A DNA stretch of 64,000 nt, taken from NCBI RefSeq assembly GCF_027214025.1, contig NZ_JAPWHB010000005.1, positions 134,575 through 198,574 of the forward strand. Direction: 5' to 3'. Position numbers and translations under genes: made by a program. This document shows, piece by piece, positions 47,283-56,571 of the stretch; within the stretch, counting starts at the first letter, position 1; every line of letters starts with the position of its first letter. The notes beneath the pieces are model-generated. The model did not search any database, had not been told where the DNA came from, and saw only the letters and a program-made list of their open reading frames with translations. The stretch is from Parahoeflea alexandrii. Lineage in GTDB: Bacteria > Pseudomonadota > Alphaproteobacteria > Rhizobiales > Rhizobiaceae.

Positions 47283-47312
47283 AGGGCGCGGGACCTGCCT
47301 GCGCCCTTTTTC
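47283..47312 (+). other. Hairpin with T-tract between binding-protein and permease genes
   Basis: AGGGCGC at 47283-47289 pairs with GCGCCCT at 47301-47307 and is followed by TTTTTC. It lies 16 bases after the binding-protein stop. It may act as a partial terminator that keeps the binding protein at a higher level than the permeases. Confidence 0.65.
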
Positions 47313-47385
47313 CCCCAAGCCGGTAGGCGCACGCCCCAGGCCGATGCGCTATGACTGTTCCCGATAATTTTGATACGAGGATCCG

Positions 47386-48282
47386 ATGAGAGGCTGGAAG
47401 CCTGCGCCGCATATCCTGCTGCTGCTGCCGGCCTTTGTCGTGCTGGCGGCGGTCGTGGTGGTGCCGCTGTTGCTGTCGCTCTACTCGAGCTTCACGCCGT
47501 TCCGGCTGACCCGGCCGGATTCGATCTACACCTTCATCGGTTTCCGCAACTACCTCCGGCTTTTCGCCGACCAGGAATTCTGGGTCGCCTTCGGCCGCAC
47601 CGTCTTGTTGCTGACCATCGCGCTCAATCTCGAGATGGTGCTTGGGCTGTTTCTGGCGCTGCTTGTCGAAAAGGCCACGCGCGGCCAGCGCCTGCTGCGC
47701 ACCATCATGATGTTTCCGATGATGTTCTCGCCGATCCTCGTCGGCTTCCAGTTCAAGTTCATGTTCAACGACAACATCGGGCTTGTGAACAACGCCCTGC
47801 AATCGCTCGGCCTGACCGATCGCGCCATCCCCTGGCTGATCGACAGCCAGCTGGCGTTCACCTCGATCCTGATTGCCGAGATCTGGTCCTCGACCTCGGT
47901 GTTCGCCATCTTCATCCTCGCGGGGCTGATGGCGATGCCCAAGGAGCCGCTCGAGGCGGCCAAGGTCGACGGCTGCACGCCGCTGCAGAGCTTCCGTTAT
48001 GTCACTTGGCCCTTCATCATGCCGTTTGCCTACATCGCCATGACCATCCGGTCGCTCGACATCGCCCGCGCCTATGACATCGTCAAGATCATGACCGACG
48101 GCGGGCCGGCCAAGCGCACCGAGATCCTCTGGACGCTGATCTCGCGCACCGCCTATTCGGACGCCCGCATGGGGCTAGCCAATGCAATGGCCTATGTCGC
48201 GATCTTCCTGTCGATTCTGTTCACCATCCTGTTCTTCCGGCAGCTTGCGAAAGCCCGCCAGCAGATCGGCGCGGAGTGGTGA
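47386..48282 (+). CDS. Sugar ABC transporter permease, MalF-type
   Basis: The 298-residue inner-membrane protein has six hydrophobic segments and the EAA loop EPLEAAKVDGCTPLQSFRYV, typical of family 1 carbohydrate importers. GAGG is upstream of the ATG. It pairs with the next permease, three bases after its stop. Confidence 0.93.
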   Translation: MRGWKPAPHILLLLPAFVVLAAVVVVPLLLSLYSSFTPFRLTRPDSIYTFIGFRNYLRLFADQEFWVAFGRTVLLLTIALNLEMVLGLFLALLVEKATRGQRLLRTIMMFPMMFSPILVGFQFKFMFNDNIGLVNNALQSLGLTDRAIPWLIDSQLAFTSILIAEIWSSTSVFAIFILAGLMAMPKEPLEAAKVDGCTPLQSFRYVTWPFIMPFAYIAMTIRSLDIARAYDIVKIMTDGGPAKRTEILWTLISRTAYSDARMGLANAMAYVAIFLSILFTILFFRQLAKARQQIGAEW

Positions 48283-48284
48283 TC

Positions 48285-49151
48285 ATGGACGAGAACCAGA
48301 CCAACCGCATCAAGCAGATCCTGCTGAAGATCGGCCATCTCGTCGGCCTGTTCATCGCCATGGCGATCATCTGCCTGCCGGGCCTGTGGATCGTGCTGTC
48401 CTCGCTCCGCCCCACCGTCGAGATCATGGCCAAGCCGCCGGTCTGGATCCCTGAGAGCCTGTCGTTCGACGCCTATATCGCCATGTTCTCCGGCGTCGGC
48501 CAGGGCGGCATCCCGGTGCTCGACTATTTTCGCAACTCGATCATCATCTCGGTCACCTCGACGGTCATCGCGCTGGCGATCGGGCTGGCCGGCGGCTATG
48601 CCTTTGCCCGCTACCGCTTCCGCGGCAAGACTGCGATCTTCCTGGGCTTCATGCTGACCCGGACAGTCCCGGGCATCGCGCTGTCGCTGCCGCTGTTCTT
48701 CGTCTATGCGAAGCTCGGCATGATCGACACCCATTTCGGGCTGATCCTTGCCTATGTCGCGCTCAACGTGCCGTTCACGGTCTGGCTGATCGACGGCTTC
48801 TTCCGCCAGGTGCCGCGCGATCTCGCCGAGGCGGCCCAGATCGACGGCTGCACCCGCTGGCAGGCCTTCTGGCAGGTCGAGTTTCCTTTGGCCCGATCGG
48901 GCATTGCCTCGGCCGGCATCTTCGCCTTCCTGATCTCCTGGAACGAGTTCGCGCTCGCCTCGCAGCTGACGCGCTCGACCAATTCCAAGACGCTGCCGGT
49001 CGGCCTGCTTGATTACACCGCCGAATTCACCATCGACTGGCGCGGCATGTGCGCGCTCGCCGTAGTGATGATCATCCCGGCGCTGACCCTCACCTTCATT
49101 GTCCAGAAACACCTCGTGTCCGGCCTGACCTCCGGCGCCGTCAAGGGATAG
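48285..49151 (+). CDS. Sugar ABC transporter permease, MalG-type
   Basis: The 288-residue permease has six hydrophobic segments and EAA loop PRDLAEAAQIDGCTRWQAFW. I prefer the ATG at 48285 to the GTG at 48276, as GGAG at 48273-48276 is spaced 8 bases from the former. It is followed by the ATPase gene after two bases. Confidence 0.92.
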   Translation: MDENQTNRIKQILLKIGHLVGLFIAMAIICLPGLWIVLSSLRPTVEIMAKPPVWIPESLSFDAYIAMFSGVGQGGIPVLDYFRNSIIISVTSTVIALAIGLAGGYAFARYRFRGKTAIFLGFMLTRTVPGIALSLPLFFVYAKLGMIDTHFGLILAYVALNVPFTVWLIDGFFRQVPRDLAEAAQIDGCTRWQAFWQVEFPLARSGIASAGIFAFLISWNEFALASQLTRSTNSKTLPVGLLDYTAEFTIDWRGMCALAVVMIIPALTLTFIVQKHLVSGLTSGAVKG

Positions 49152-49153
49152 TC

Positions 49154-50251
49154 ATGGCCACCGTTTCGCTCAAGAACCTCGTCAAGAAATATGGTCACCT
49201 CGAAGTGGTGCACGCCATCAATCTCGATGTCGCCGACCGCGAGTTCGTCGCCCTCGTCGGCCCGTCCGGCTGCGGCAAGTCAACCACGCTCAGGATGATC
49301 GCCGGTCTCGAAGCCATCAGCGGCGGCCACATCCATATCGGCGACCGGGAGGTCAACAACCTGCCGCCGCGCCAGCGCAATATTTCCATGGTGTTCCAAT
49401 CCTACGCGCTCTACCCGCACATGACGGTGGCCGAGAACATGGGCTTCTCATTGAAGATCGCCGGCAAGTCCCAGGACGAGATCGCCAGCGCCGTGGCCGA
49501 TGCCGCCAAGACGCTGGGCCTCGAGGAATTGCTCGACCGCCGCCCGTCGCAGCTTTCGGGCGGTCAGCGCCAGCGCGTCGCCATGGGCCGCGCCATCGTC
49601 CGCCATCCCGACGTGTTCCTGTTCGACGAGCCGCTCTCCAATCTCGACGCCAAGCTCAGGATGCAGATGCGCACCGAGATCAAGAAGCTGCACGCCAAGG
49701 TGCAGTCGACGGTGATCTACGTGACCCACGACCAGGTCGAGGCGATGACGCTCGCCGACCGCATCGTCATCATGCGTGACGGTCATATCGAGCAGGTCGG
49801 CCCGCCCGAGGAGGTGTTCCGCCGTCCTGCGACACGCTTCGTCGCCGGTTTCATCGGCTCGCCGACCATGAACCTGCACAATGCGGTGGTCAGCGATGGC
49901 AGGCTCGTCTTCGCCAACGGCGACACCCTGCCGCTGCCCGCCCAGTTCAAGGACCGTGTCAGCGCCGGCCAGAAGGTGATCTTCGGCCTCAGGCCCGACG
50001 ATCTCTACCCGACCGGCCACGGCATCCATTCCGGCGAAGCGGCGGAAGTCCACGCCGTCGAGGTTCCGGTGTCGCTGACCGAGCCGCTCGGCAACGAGAC
50101 GCTGGTCTTCGCCGAATTCGCCGGCCAGGACTGGATCTCGCGCATGCTCAATCCGAAGCCGCTGCGGGTGGGCGACCGGATCAACCTGAGCTTCGACCTG
50201 AGCCAGTCGCATTTGTTTGACGCGGCATCCGAGAAAAGCCTGAGGGGGTAG
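49154..50251 (+). CDS. Sugar ABC transporter ATPase, UgpC/MsmX-type
   Basis: The 365-residue ATPase has Walker A GPSGCGKST, signature LSGGQRQR, Walker B VFLFDEPLSNLD, and a C-terminal OB-fold TOBE domain (about 240-365; GLRPDDLYPTG). It powers the importer formed by the two permeases before it. Confidence 0.94.
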   Translation: MATVSLKNLVKKYGHLEVVHAINLDVADREFVALVGPSGCGKSTTLRMIAGLEAISGGHIHIGDREVNNLPPRQRNISMVFQSYALYPHMTVAENMGFSLKIAGKSQDEIASAVADAAKTLGLEELLDRRPSQLSGGQRQRVAMGRAIVRHPDVFLFDEPLSNLDAKLRMQMRTEIKKLHAKVQSTVIYVTHDQVEAMTLADRIVIMRDGHIEQVGPPEEVFRRPATRFVAGFIGSPTMNLHNAVVSDGRLVFANGDTLPLPAQFKDRVSAGQKVIFGLRPDDLYPTGHGIHSGEAAEVHAVEVPVSLTEPLGNETLVFAEFAGQDWISRMLNPKPLRVGDRINLSFDLSQSHLFDAASEKSLRG

Positions 50252-50255
50252 GGCC

Positions 50256-51377
50256 ATGGCGCGTATCGAAAAAGTCGAACTGCGCATGGTCGACCTCAAG
50301 CCGAAGGTCAGGCGCACCGATGCGATCCAGAGCTTCGTCAGCCAAGAGACCCCGATCGTCACGATCACCGATTCCGATGGCGCCACCGGCACCGGCTACA
50401 GCTACACCATCGGCACCGGCGGCTCCTCGGTCATGCGGCTGATCGCCGACCATCTCGCCCCGCGGCTGATCGGACGCGATGCCGACATGATCGAGGCGAT
50501 CTGGCACGAGCTGGAATTCGCCACCCACGCCACCACCATCGGCGCCATCACCGCGATCGCGCTTGCCGCCATCGACACGGCGCTGTGGGATCTGCGCGCC
50601 CGCAAGCAGGGACTGCCGCTGTGGAAACTGGCCGGCGGCGCCAAGGAGAAATGCCCGCTCTACACCACCGAGGGCGGCTGGCTGCACATCGAGACCGAGG
50701 CGCTGGTCGATGACGCGGTCCAGGCCAAAGCAAAAGGCTTCCTCGGCTCCAAGGTCAAGATCGGCCGCCCGCATGGATCGGAAGACCATGCCCGGCTGTC
50801 TGCCGTGCGCGCCGCCGTCGGCGATGGCTACGAGATCATGACCGACTGCAACCAGGGTTTCACCGTCGACGAGGCGATCAGGCGCGCCGACCGGCTGCGC
50901 GAACTGGATCTTGCCTGGTTCGAGGAACCGCTTCCCGCCGACGACATCGACGGCCATGTCCGCCTCTCGCGCTCGACCTCGACTCCGATTGCCGTGGGGG
51001 AATCGCTCTACTCGATCCGCCATTTCCGCGAATACATGCAGAAGGGCGGCTGCTCGATCGTCCAAGTCGATGTCGGCCGCATCGGCGGCATCACGCCCTG
51101 GCTGAAGGTGGCCCACGCGGCAGAGGCCTTCGACATTCCCGTCTGCCCGCATTTCCTGATGGAGCTGCATGTCAGCCTCACCTGCGCGGTGCCGAACGGC
51201 AAGTATGTCGAATACATACCGCAGCTCGACGAACTGACCTCAAGCCGCATGCGCATCGAGAACGGCCATGCCTATGCACCATCCGAACCGGGCATCGGCA
51301 TCGACTGGGACTGGGATGCGGTGCGCGGAAGGAGCATCGCCGAATTCACCACCGTGATTACGGAAAGGGAGGGCTGA
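50256..51377 (+). CDS. Mandelate racemase-type enolase-superfamily enzyme
   Basis: The 373-residue protein has the KxK acid/base motif (SKVKIGRP), metal ligands D in MTDCNQGF, E in AWFEEPLPA and E in AVGESLYS, and a later His in VCPHFLME. It belongs to the mandelate racemase-like branch. Five bases follow the transporter ATPase gene, so it is in the same operon and probably processes the imported sugar acid. Whether it is a dehydratase, epimerase or cycloisomerase is not decided. Confidence 0.85.
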   Translation: MARIEKVELRMVDLKPKVRRTDAIQSFVSQETPIVTITDSDGATGTGYSYTIGTGGSSVMRLIADHLAPRLIGRDADMIEAIWHELEFATHATTIGAITAIALAAIDTALWDLRARKQGLPLWKLAGGAKEKCPLYTTEGGWLHIETEALVDDAVQAKAKGFLGSKVKIGRPHGSEDHARLSAVRAAVGDGYEIMTDCNQGFTVDEAIRRADRLRELDLAWFEEPLPADDIDGHVRLSRSTSTPIAVGESLYSIRHFREYMQKGGCSIVQVDVGRIGGITPWLKVAHAAEAFDIPVCPHFLMELHVSLTCAVPNGKYVEYIPQLDELTSSRMRIENGHAYAPSEPGIGIDWDWDAVRGRSIAEFTTVITEREG

Positions 51378-51380
51378 ACC

Positions 51381-51710
51381 ATGCAGCGAATGGGAATGGT
51401 CATCGGCCTGAAGCCGGAGGAGATCGCCGAGTACAAGCGCCTGCACGTCGCCGTCTGGCCGGACATCCTCGACATGATCTCGAAGTGCAACATCCGCAAC
51501 TACACGATTTTTCTCAGGGAGCCGGAAAACCTGCTGTTCGGCTACTGGGAATATCACGGCGCCGATTTCGAAGCCGACGCGGCGAAGATGGCGGCCGATC
51601 CGAGAACGCAGGAATGGTGGGACGTCTGTATGCCTTGCCAAGAGCCGTTGGACACCCGCAAGGACGGGGAATGGTGGGCGATGATGGAGGAGGTGTTCCA
51701 TCATGACTGA
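51381..51710 (+). CDS. L-rhamnose/L-fucose mutarotase (RhaM/FucM family)
   Basis: The 109-residue ferredoxin-like protein interconverts sugar anomers. The catalytic His is in YKRLHVAVWP; CNIRNYTIFL and LLFGYWEYHG are family features. The genomic neighbours favour L-fucose over L-rhamnose. It begins three bases after the enolase-superfamily gene. Confidence 0.86.
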   Translation: MQRMGMVIGLKPEEIAEYKRLHVAVWPDILDMISKCNIRNYTIFLREPENLLFGYWEYHGADFEADAAKMAADPRTQEWWDVCMPCQEPLDTRKDGEWWAMMEEVFHHD

Positions 51711-51733
51711 GATTTTGTCGGGGGATGGGATTT

Positions 51734-51912
51734 CCCCCTCACCAACTTCGGCCAAGAGCTCGCTTCGCTCGCCCGGCCTTCGTATCCTCTCCCACGAGGG
51801 GAGAGGCAGAGCCCCCGTGAGATCGCCATTGCGGCATCCTCTCCCCTCGTGGGAGAGGATAGCAAGCCCGTATGAGACGCAGTCGAATACTTGGGCGCGC
51901 TTGGTGAGGGGG
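51734..51912. repeat. Rhizobial-type nested palindromic intergenic element (RIME-like)
   Basis: An outer 12-bp perfect inverted repeat (51734-51745 with 51901-51912) encloses an inner 24-bp perfect inverted repeat (51783-51806 with 51838-51861) with a 31-base centre. The block lies inside an operon, between the mutarotase and Gfo/Idh genes, and is followed by a weak ribosome-binding site. The cruciform-like nested structure and its CTCTCCC-type arms resemble dispersed intergenic mosaic elements known from rhizobia. It could attenuate or process the transcript. Confidence 0.75.
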
Positions 51913-51947
51913 CTTTTGAGGCTCAAACTATTTGTGGGATCCCATCC

Positions 51948-53015
51948 ATGAGCTTCGATCCCACCACCCTGCAGCAAGCCTGGCCGGCGCCTTCCAGCCC
52001 CCGCCCCATCGTCACCTTCGGCGCGGGCTCCATCGTCGGCGATGCGCATTTTCCGGCCTACCGCAAGGCGGGCTTTCCGGTTGCGGGCCTCTATGATCCA
52101 GACATTGCGAAGGCACGGAAGCTTGCCGACGAGTGGGGCCTGACGGCCTATACCTCGGCGGAAGAAGCGGCTGCGGTTCCCGGCGCTGTCTTCGATCTCG
52201 CCACCCCGCCCAACGTCCACGCCAGCGTGCTGCGCCTGCTGCCCGGAGGTGCCGCAGTGCTGATCCAGAAGCCGATGGGCAGCGACCTGGCGGCGGCGAC
52301 CGAAATCCTGACCATCTGCCGCGAGAAGAACCTCAAGGCTGCTGTCAATTTTCAGCTGCGCTTCGCGCCGATGATACTTGCTTTGAAAGATGCGATCGCA
52401 AAGGGCTGGCTCGGCGAGGTTGTCGATTTCGACGCCTGGCTGGCGCTGGCGACGCCCTGGCAATTGTGGCCCTTCCTCAAGGGCCTGCCGCGCATCGAGA
52501 TCGCCATGCATTCGATCCATTATCTCGATCTGATCCGGCAATTGCTCGGCGATCCGCACGGCGTTCACGCCAAGTCCATCGGCCACCCGAACCACGACGT
52601 CGCCCAGACCCGCACCAGCGCCATTCTCGATTACGGCGACCGGGTCCGCTGCGCCTTGTCGATCAACCACGATCACGATTTCGGCCGCAGGCACCAGGCC
52701 TGCGAGTTCCGCATCTCAGGTACCGAGGGCGCGGCCTATTTGCAATTGGGCGTCAATCTCGACTATCCGCGCGGCGAGCCCGACATACTCGAAGTCCGGC
52801 CCAAGGGCAGCGATGAGTGGATTGCGGTGCCGCTGAAAGGCTCCTGGTTTCCCGATGCCTTCGTCGGCCGCATAGCCAATCTGCAGCGCTTCGCCGCTGG
52901 AGAAGACACGGAGCTTGTAAGCTCGGTCGAGGATGCCTGGAACACCATGGCGCTGGTCGAGGCGGCCTACCGGTCCTCTGCCGCCCCGGCGACCCCGCTT
53001 GAGAAGAGACCCTGA
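51948..53015 (+). CDS. Gfo/Idh/MocA family oxidoreductase
   Basis: The 355-residue protein has an N-terminal NAD(P) fold ([18 protein letters not shown]) and the EKP-like sugar-binding motif as QKP in LIQKPMG, with the C-terminal GFO-like domain of about 200 residues. In the L-fucose context it is a candidate sugar dehydrogenase. The start at 51948 follows the element at 51734-51912; no other start fits the family. Confidence 0.86.
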   Translation: MSFDPTTLQQAWPAPSSPRPIVTFGAGSIVGDAHFPAYRKAGFPVAGLYDPDIAKARKLADEWGLTAYTSAEEAAAVPGAVFDLATPPNVHASVLRLLPGGAAVLIQKPMGSDLAAATEILTICREKNLKAAVNFQLRFAPMILALKDAIAKGWLGEVVDFDAWLALATPWQLWPFLKGLPRIEIAMHSIHYLDLIRQLLGDPHGVHAKSIGHPNHDVAQTRTSAILDYGDRVRCALSINHDHDFGRRHQACEFRISGTEGAAYLQLGVNLDYPRGEPDILEVRPKGSDEWIAVPLKGSWFPDAFVGRIANLQRFAAGEDTELVSSVEDAWNTMALVEAAYRSSAAPATPLEKRP

Positions 53016-53017
53016 GT

Positions 53018-53470
53018 ATGGAACAGACAACCTATTTCGAAGACTATGAAATCGGCAGCCAGCGGACCACTTACGGACGCACCATCACCGAGACCGATTT
53101 CGTCGTCCATGCCGGCCACACCGGCGATTTCTTCCCGCACCACATGGATGCCGAGTTCATGAAGACGCAAGCCTTCGGCCAGCGCATCGCCCACGGCACG
53201 ATGGTGTTTTCCATCGGTGTCGGCCTGACCGCGAGTGTCATCAACCCGGTGGCGTTTTCCTATGGCTATGACCGCATGCGCTTTGTCAAACCGGTCTTCA
53301 TCGGCGATACAATCCACACCCGCACGACGATCGCCTCCAAGGAGGACGATCCGAAGCGCAAGGATATGGGGCGCGTGTTCGAGCGCACCGAGGTCGTCAA
53401 CCAGCACGGCGATGTGGTGCTGGTCGCCGATCACATCTATATCGTGGAACGAAAGCACAAGCCCGCCTGA
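53018..53470 (+). CDS. MaoC-fold hydratase-like protein
   Basis: The 150-residue hot-dog protein retains the (R)-hydratase-type motif DFFPHH, followed by [11 protein letters not shown] and [18 protein letters not shown]. It is a close paralogue of the protein at 42349-42909. It lies three bases after the Gfo/Idh gene and 21 before the SDR gene. Why a hydratase of acyl-CoA type sits in a sugar pathway is not clear; it could act on an unsaturated sugar-acid intermediate. Confidence 0.84.
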   Translation: MEQTTYFEDYEIGSQRTTYGRTITETDFVVHAGHTGDFFPHHMDAEFMKTQAFGQRIAHGTMVFSIGVGLTASVINPVAFSYGYDRMRFVKPVFIGDTIHTRTTIASKEDDPKRKDMGRVFERTEVVNQHGDVVLVADHIYIVERKHKPA

Positions 53471-53491
53471 GCGGCAACATATGGAGACATC

Positions 53492-54226
53492 ATGGCAGAC
53501 TGGGTCAAGGACAAGACGGTACTGGTGACGGCCGCAGGCCAGGGCATCGGCCGCGCAACCGCAATCGCGTTCGCCGCCGCCGGCGCGCGCGTCATCGCCA
53601 CCGACATCAACGAAACCACGCTGGCCGAACTTTCCGGCACATCCGGAATTGAGACCCGACGGCTCGACGTGCTCGACAATCAGGACATTGTCTCGACGGT
53701 CGCCGCCGTCGGTCCGGTCGACGTCCTGTTCAACGGCGCGGGTTTCGTTCACGCAGGCTCGATCCTGGAGATGCCGGACGAGGATTTCGACTTCGCGATC
53801 GATCTCAATGTGCGCTCGATGATCCGCACCATCCGCGCGGTATTGCCGGCGATGATCGAGCGCGGCGGCGGCGCGATCGTCAACATGTCGTCGGTGGCAA
53901 GCTCGATCAAGGGCGTGCCCAACCGCTTCGCCTATTCCACCACCAAGGCTGCCGTCGTCGGGCTGACCAAGTCGGTCGCCGCCGATTATGTCGGCCAGGG
54001 CATCCGCTGCAACGCCATCTGCCCCGGTACGGTCGAAAGCCCGTCGCTACAGGAGCGCATGCGGGCGCAGGGCGACTACGAGACAGCCCGCGCGGCCTTC
54101 ATCGCCCGCCAGCCGATGGGCCGGCTCGGAACGCCGGAGGAAATCGCCGATCTCGCTGTCTATCTGGCAAATGCCACCTACACTTCTGGACAGGCCTACG
54201 CGATCGATGGCGGCTGGACCATCTGA
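53492..54226 (+). CDS. SDR, probable L-fucose or 2-keto-3-deoxy-L-fuconate dehydrogenase
   Basis: The 244-residue SDR has the NAD loop [13 protein letters not shown]-like FNGAG and the YxxxK active site YSTTK (about 149-153), with [14 protein letters not shown]. Similar proteins are 2-keto-3-deoxy-L-fuconate dehydrogenase in L-fucose pathways. It could equally oxidise L-fucose; the neighbouring Gfo/Idh protein is then the other dehydrogenase. GGAGA is upstream. Confidence 0.84.
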   Translation: MADWVKDKTVLVTAAGQGIGRATAIAFAAAGARVIATDINETTLAELSGTSGIETRRLDVLDNQDIVSTVAAVGPVDVLFNGAGFVHAGSILEMPDEDFDFAIDLNVRSMIRTIRAVLPAMIERGGGAIVNMSSVASSIKGVPNRFAYSTTKAAVVGLTKSVAADYVGQGIRCNAICPGTVESPSLQERMRAQGDYETARAAFIARQPMGRLGTPEEIADLAVYLANATYTSGQAYAIDGGWTI

Positions 54227-54249
54227 CGACCAGGACAGGATCAACGACC

Positions 54250-55545
54250 GTGACGAAAATCACTGGCCTCGAGACCCATGATCTCAGGTTCCCGACATCG
54301 CTGAGCCTTGATGGCTCGGATGCGATGAACCCGGACCCGGACTATTCGGCGGCCTATGTCGTGCTCAGGACCGATACTCCGGGAATGGAAGGCCACGGTC
54401 TGACCTTCACCATCGGCCGCGGCAACGACATTTGCTGCGCCGCGATCGAGGCCATGCGCCATCTCGTCGTCGGCCTCGACCTGGCCTGGATCAGTGAAAA
54501 CCCCGGCCGGTTCTGGCGGCATGTGACCTCCGACAGCCAGCTGCGCTGGATCGGCCCCGACAAGGGCGCCATCCACCTGGCGACCGGCGCGGTGGTCAAC
54601 GCGGTCTGGGATCTGCTGGCCAAGCAGGCGGGCAAGCCGGTCTGGCGGCTGGTTGCCGACATGAGCCCCGAGCAGATCGTCGACATCGTCGATTTCCGTT
54701 ATCTCACCGACGCGATCACCCGCGACGAGGCGCTGGAGATCCTCCGGCGCGCCGAACCCGGCAAGGCGGAGCGGATCGCGAGCCTCGAAGAGACCGGCTA
54801 CCCCTGCTACACCACGTCGGCCGGTTGGCTTGGCTATCCCGACGACAAGCTCCGCCGCCTGTGCCGCGAGGCGGTCGCCGCCGGCTACGACCACGTCAAG
54901 CTCAAGGTAGGCCGTGATCTCGACGATGACATAAGGCGGCTCAGGATCGCGCGCGAGGAATTGGGTCCCGACCGGTTTCTGATGATCGACGCCAACCAGG
55001 TCTGGGAGGTCGGCGAGGCGATCGAGTGGATGAAGCAGCTCGCCTTTGCGAAACCGTTCTTCATCGAGGAGCCAACCAGCCCGGACGACATAGCCGGCCA
55101 CAAGGCCATTCGCGAGGCGATTGCGCCGGTGAAGGTGGCGACCGGCGAGATGTGCCAGAACCGCATCATCTTCAAGCAGATGATCGTCGGCGGCGCCATC
55201 GACGTGGTCCAGATCGACGCCTGCCGCATGGGCGGGCTCAACGAGGTGCTGGCGGTTCTGCTGATGGCCGCGAAGTACAATCTTCCGGTCTGGCCGCATG
55301 CCGGCGGCGTCGGCCTGTGCGAATATGTCCAGCATCTCTCGATGATTGATTTTGTCGCCATATCCGGCACAATGGAGGGGCGGGTGATCGAGTACGTCGA
55401 CCATCTGCACGAGCATTTCCTTCACCCGTGCGTCATCCGCGATGCAGCCTACATGCCGCCCTCATCGCCCGGCTTCTCCATCGAGATGAAAGCCAGATCC
55501 ATAACCGAGTACACCTTCACGCCGTCACAGACTGCGGTCGCCTGA
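54250..55545 (+). CDS. L-fuconate dehydratase (FucD), GTG start
   Basis: The 431-residue enolase-superfamily enzyme dehydrates L-fuconate to 2-keto-3-deoxy-L-fuconate. It has acid/base lysines in HVKLKVGRD, Mg(II) carboxylates in [15 protein letters not shown] and ATGEMCQN, and a late His/Gly segment [16 protein letters not shown]. The length and these segments match the FucD type; it may also act on D-arabinonate. A GTG at 54250 is the start. Confidence 0.93.
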   Translation: MTKITGLETHDLRFPTSLSLDGSDAMNPDPDYSAAYVVLRTDTPGMEGHGLTFTIGRGNDICCAAIEAMRHLVVGLDLAWISENPGRFWRHVTSDSQLRWIGPDKGAIHLATGAVVNAVWDLLAKQAGKPVWRLVADMSPEQIVDIVDFRYLTDAITRDEALEILRRAEPGKAERIASLEETGYPCYTTSAGWLGYPDDKLRRLCREAVAAGYDHVKLKVGRDLDDDIRRLRIAREELGPDRFLMIDANQVWEVGEAIEWMKQLAFAKPFFIEEPTSPDDIAGHKAIREAIAPVKVATGEMCQNRIIFKQMIVGGAIDVVQIDACRMGGLNEVLAVLLMAAKYNLPVWPHAGGVGLCEYVQHLSMIDFVAISGTMEGRVIEYVDHLHEHFLHPCVIRDAAYMPPSSPGFSIEMKARSITEYTFTPSQTAVA

Positions 55546-55574
55546 CCGCCCACCAGACACAAGGAAAGAACATC

Positions 55575-56414
55575 ATGAAACTGCTTCGCGTTGGCGCCCC
55601 CGGCCAGGAAAAGCCCGCCATTCTCGACGCCGATGGCAAGGCCCGCGATCTCTCTTCCGTCATCAGCGATATTGCCGGTGACGCGCTGCTGCCGGAAAGC
55701 CTGGCGAAGATCGCGGCAATCGATCCGGCCACGCTGCCGGAACTGGCGGATGGCCGCATCGGCCCTTGTGTCGGCCAGGTCGGCAAATTCATCTGCATCG
55801 GCCTGAATTACTCCGACCACGCGGCCGAAAGCGGCCTGGATGTGCCCAAGGAGCCGGTTATCTTCATGAAGGCCACCAGCGCCATCTGCGGCCCCGACGA
55901 CACGGTCCTGATCCCGCGCAAATCGGTCAAGACCGACTGGGAAGTCGAACTCGGCGTCATCATCGGCAAGGGCGGCGTCTATATCGACGAAGCCGACGCG
56001 CTTGACCACGTCGCCGGCTACTGCGTCGTCAACGACGTCTCCGAGCGCGAATTCCAGATCGAGCGCTCGGGCACCTGGGACAAGGGCAAGGGCTGCGACA
56101 CCTTCGGGCCGATCGGCCCCTGGCTGGTCACCCGCGACGAGGTTGCCGATCCGCAGAACCTCAAGATGTGGCTGGAAGTAGACGGCCACCGCTACCAGGA
56201 CGGCTCCACCAGCACCATGGTCTTCGGCGTCAAGCATCTGGTGAGCTATGTCAGCCAGTTCATGAGCCTGCAGCCTGGCGATGTGATCTCCACCGGAACG
56301 CCTCCCGGCGTCGGCATGGGCCAGAAGCCGCCGACCTATCTCAAAGGCGGCGAGACCATGGAACTCGGCATCGAAGGACTGGGCCAGCAGCGCCAGAAGG
56401 TCGGCAAGGCCTGA
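55575..56414 (+). CDS. FAH-fold hydrolase, probable 2,4-diketo-3-deoxy-L-fuconate hydrolase
   Basis: The 279-residue FAH-fold enzyme has metal ligands E, E and D in the segments VIFMKATSA-to-WEVELGVIIG; GLNYSDHAAESG precedes them. Its position after FucD and the SDR suggests hydrolysis of 2,4-diketo-3-deoxy-L-fuconate to pyruvate and L-lactate. The ATG at 55575 follows AAGGAAAG; the longer upstream frame overlaps FucD. It is the last gene before a strong terminator. Confidence 0.88.
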   Translation: MKLLRVGAPGQEKPAILDADGKARDLSSVISDIAGDALLPESLAKIAAIDPATLPELADGRIGPCVGQVGKFICIGLNYSDHAAESGLDVPKEPVIFMKATSAICGPDDTVLIPRKSVKTDWEVELGVIIGKGGVYIDEADALDHVAGYCVVNDVSEREFQIERSGTWDKGKGCDTFGPIGPWLVTRDEVADPQNLKMWLEVDGHRYQDGSTSTMVFGVKHLVSYVSQFMSLQPGDVISTGTPPGVGMGQKPPTYLKGGETMELGIEGLGQQRQKVGKA

Positions 56415-56467
56415 GGCTGATCAGGGGGCGTTCCGCTATCTGACGTCTCAAGAGCCAAACATGACGG

Positions 56468-56494
56468 GCGCCGGGGTTTTCCCGGCGCTTTTTT
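56468..56494 (+). terminator. Intrinsic terminator of the L-fucose operon
   Basis: GCGCCGGG at 56468-56475 pairs with CCCGGCGC at 56481-56488 and is followed by TTTTTT. It lies 53 bases after the FAH-fold hydrolase stop and shows that the next gene needs its own promoter. Confidence 0.9.
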
Positions 56495-56571
56495 GCCAAT
56501 TCGGGGTTGCGGGCTGCGTCAATCTGCCCGAAACAAGGCCGCTGCTTTTTGCATCTGGGGGGATATCCGAA

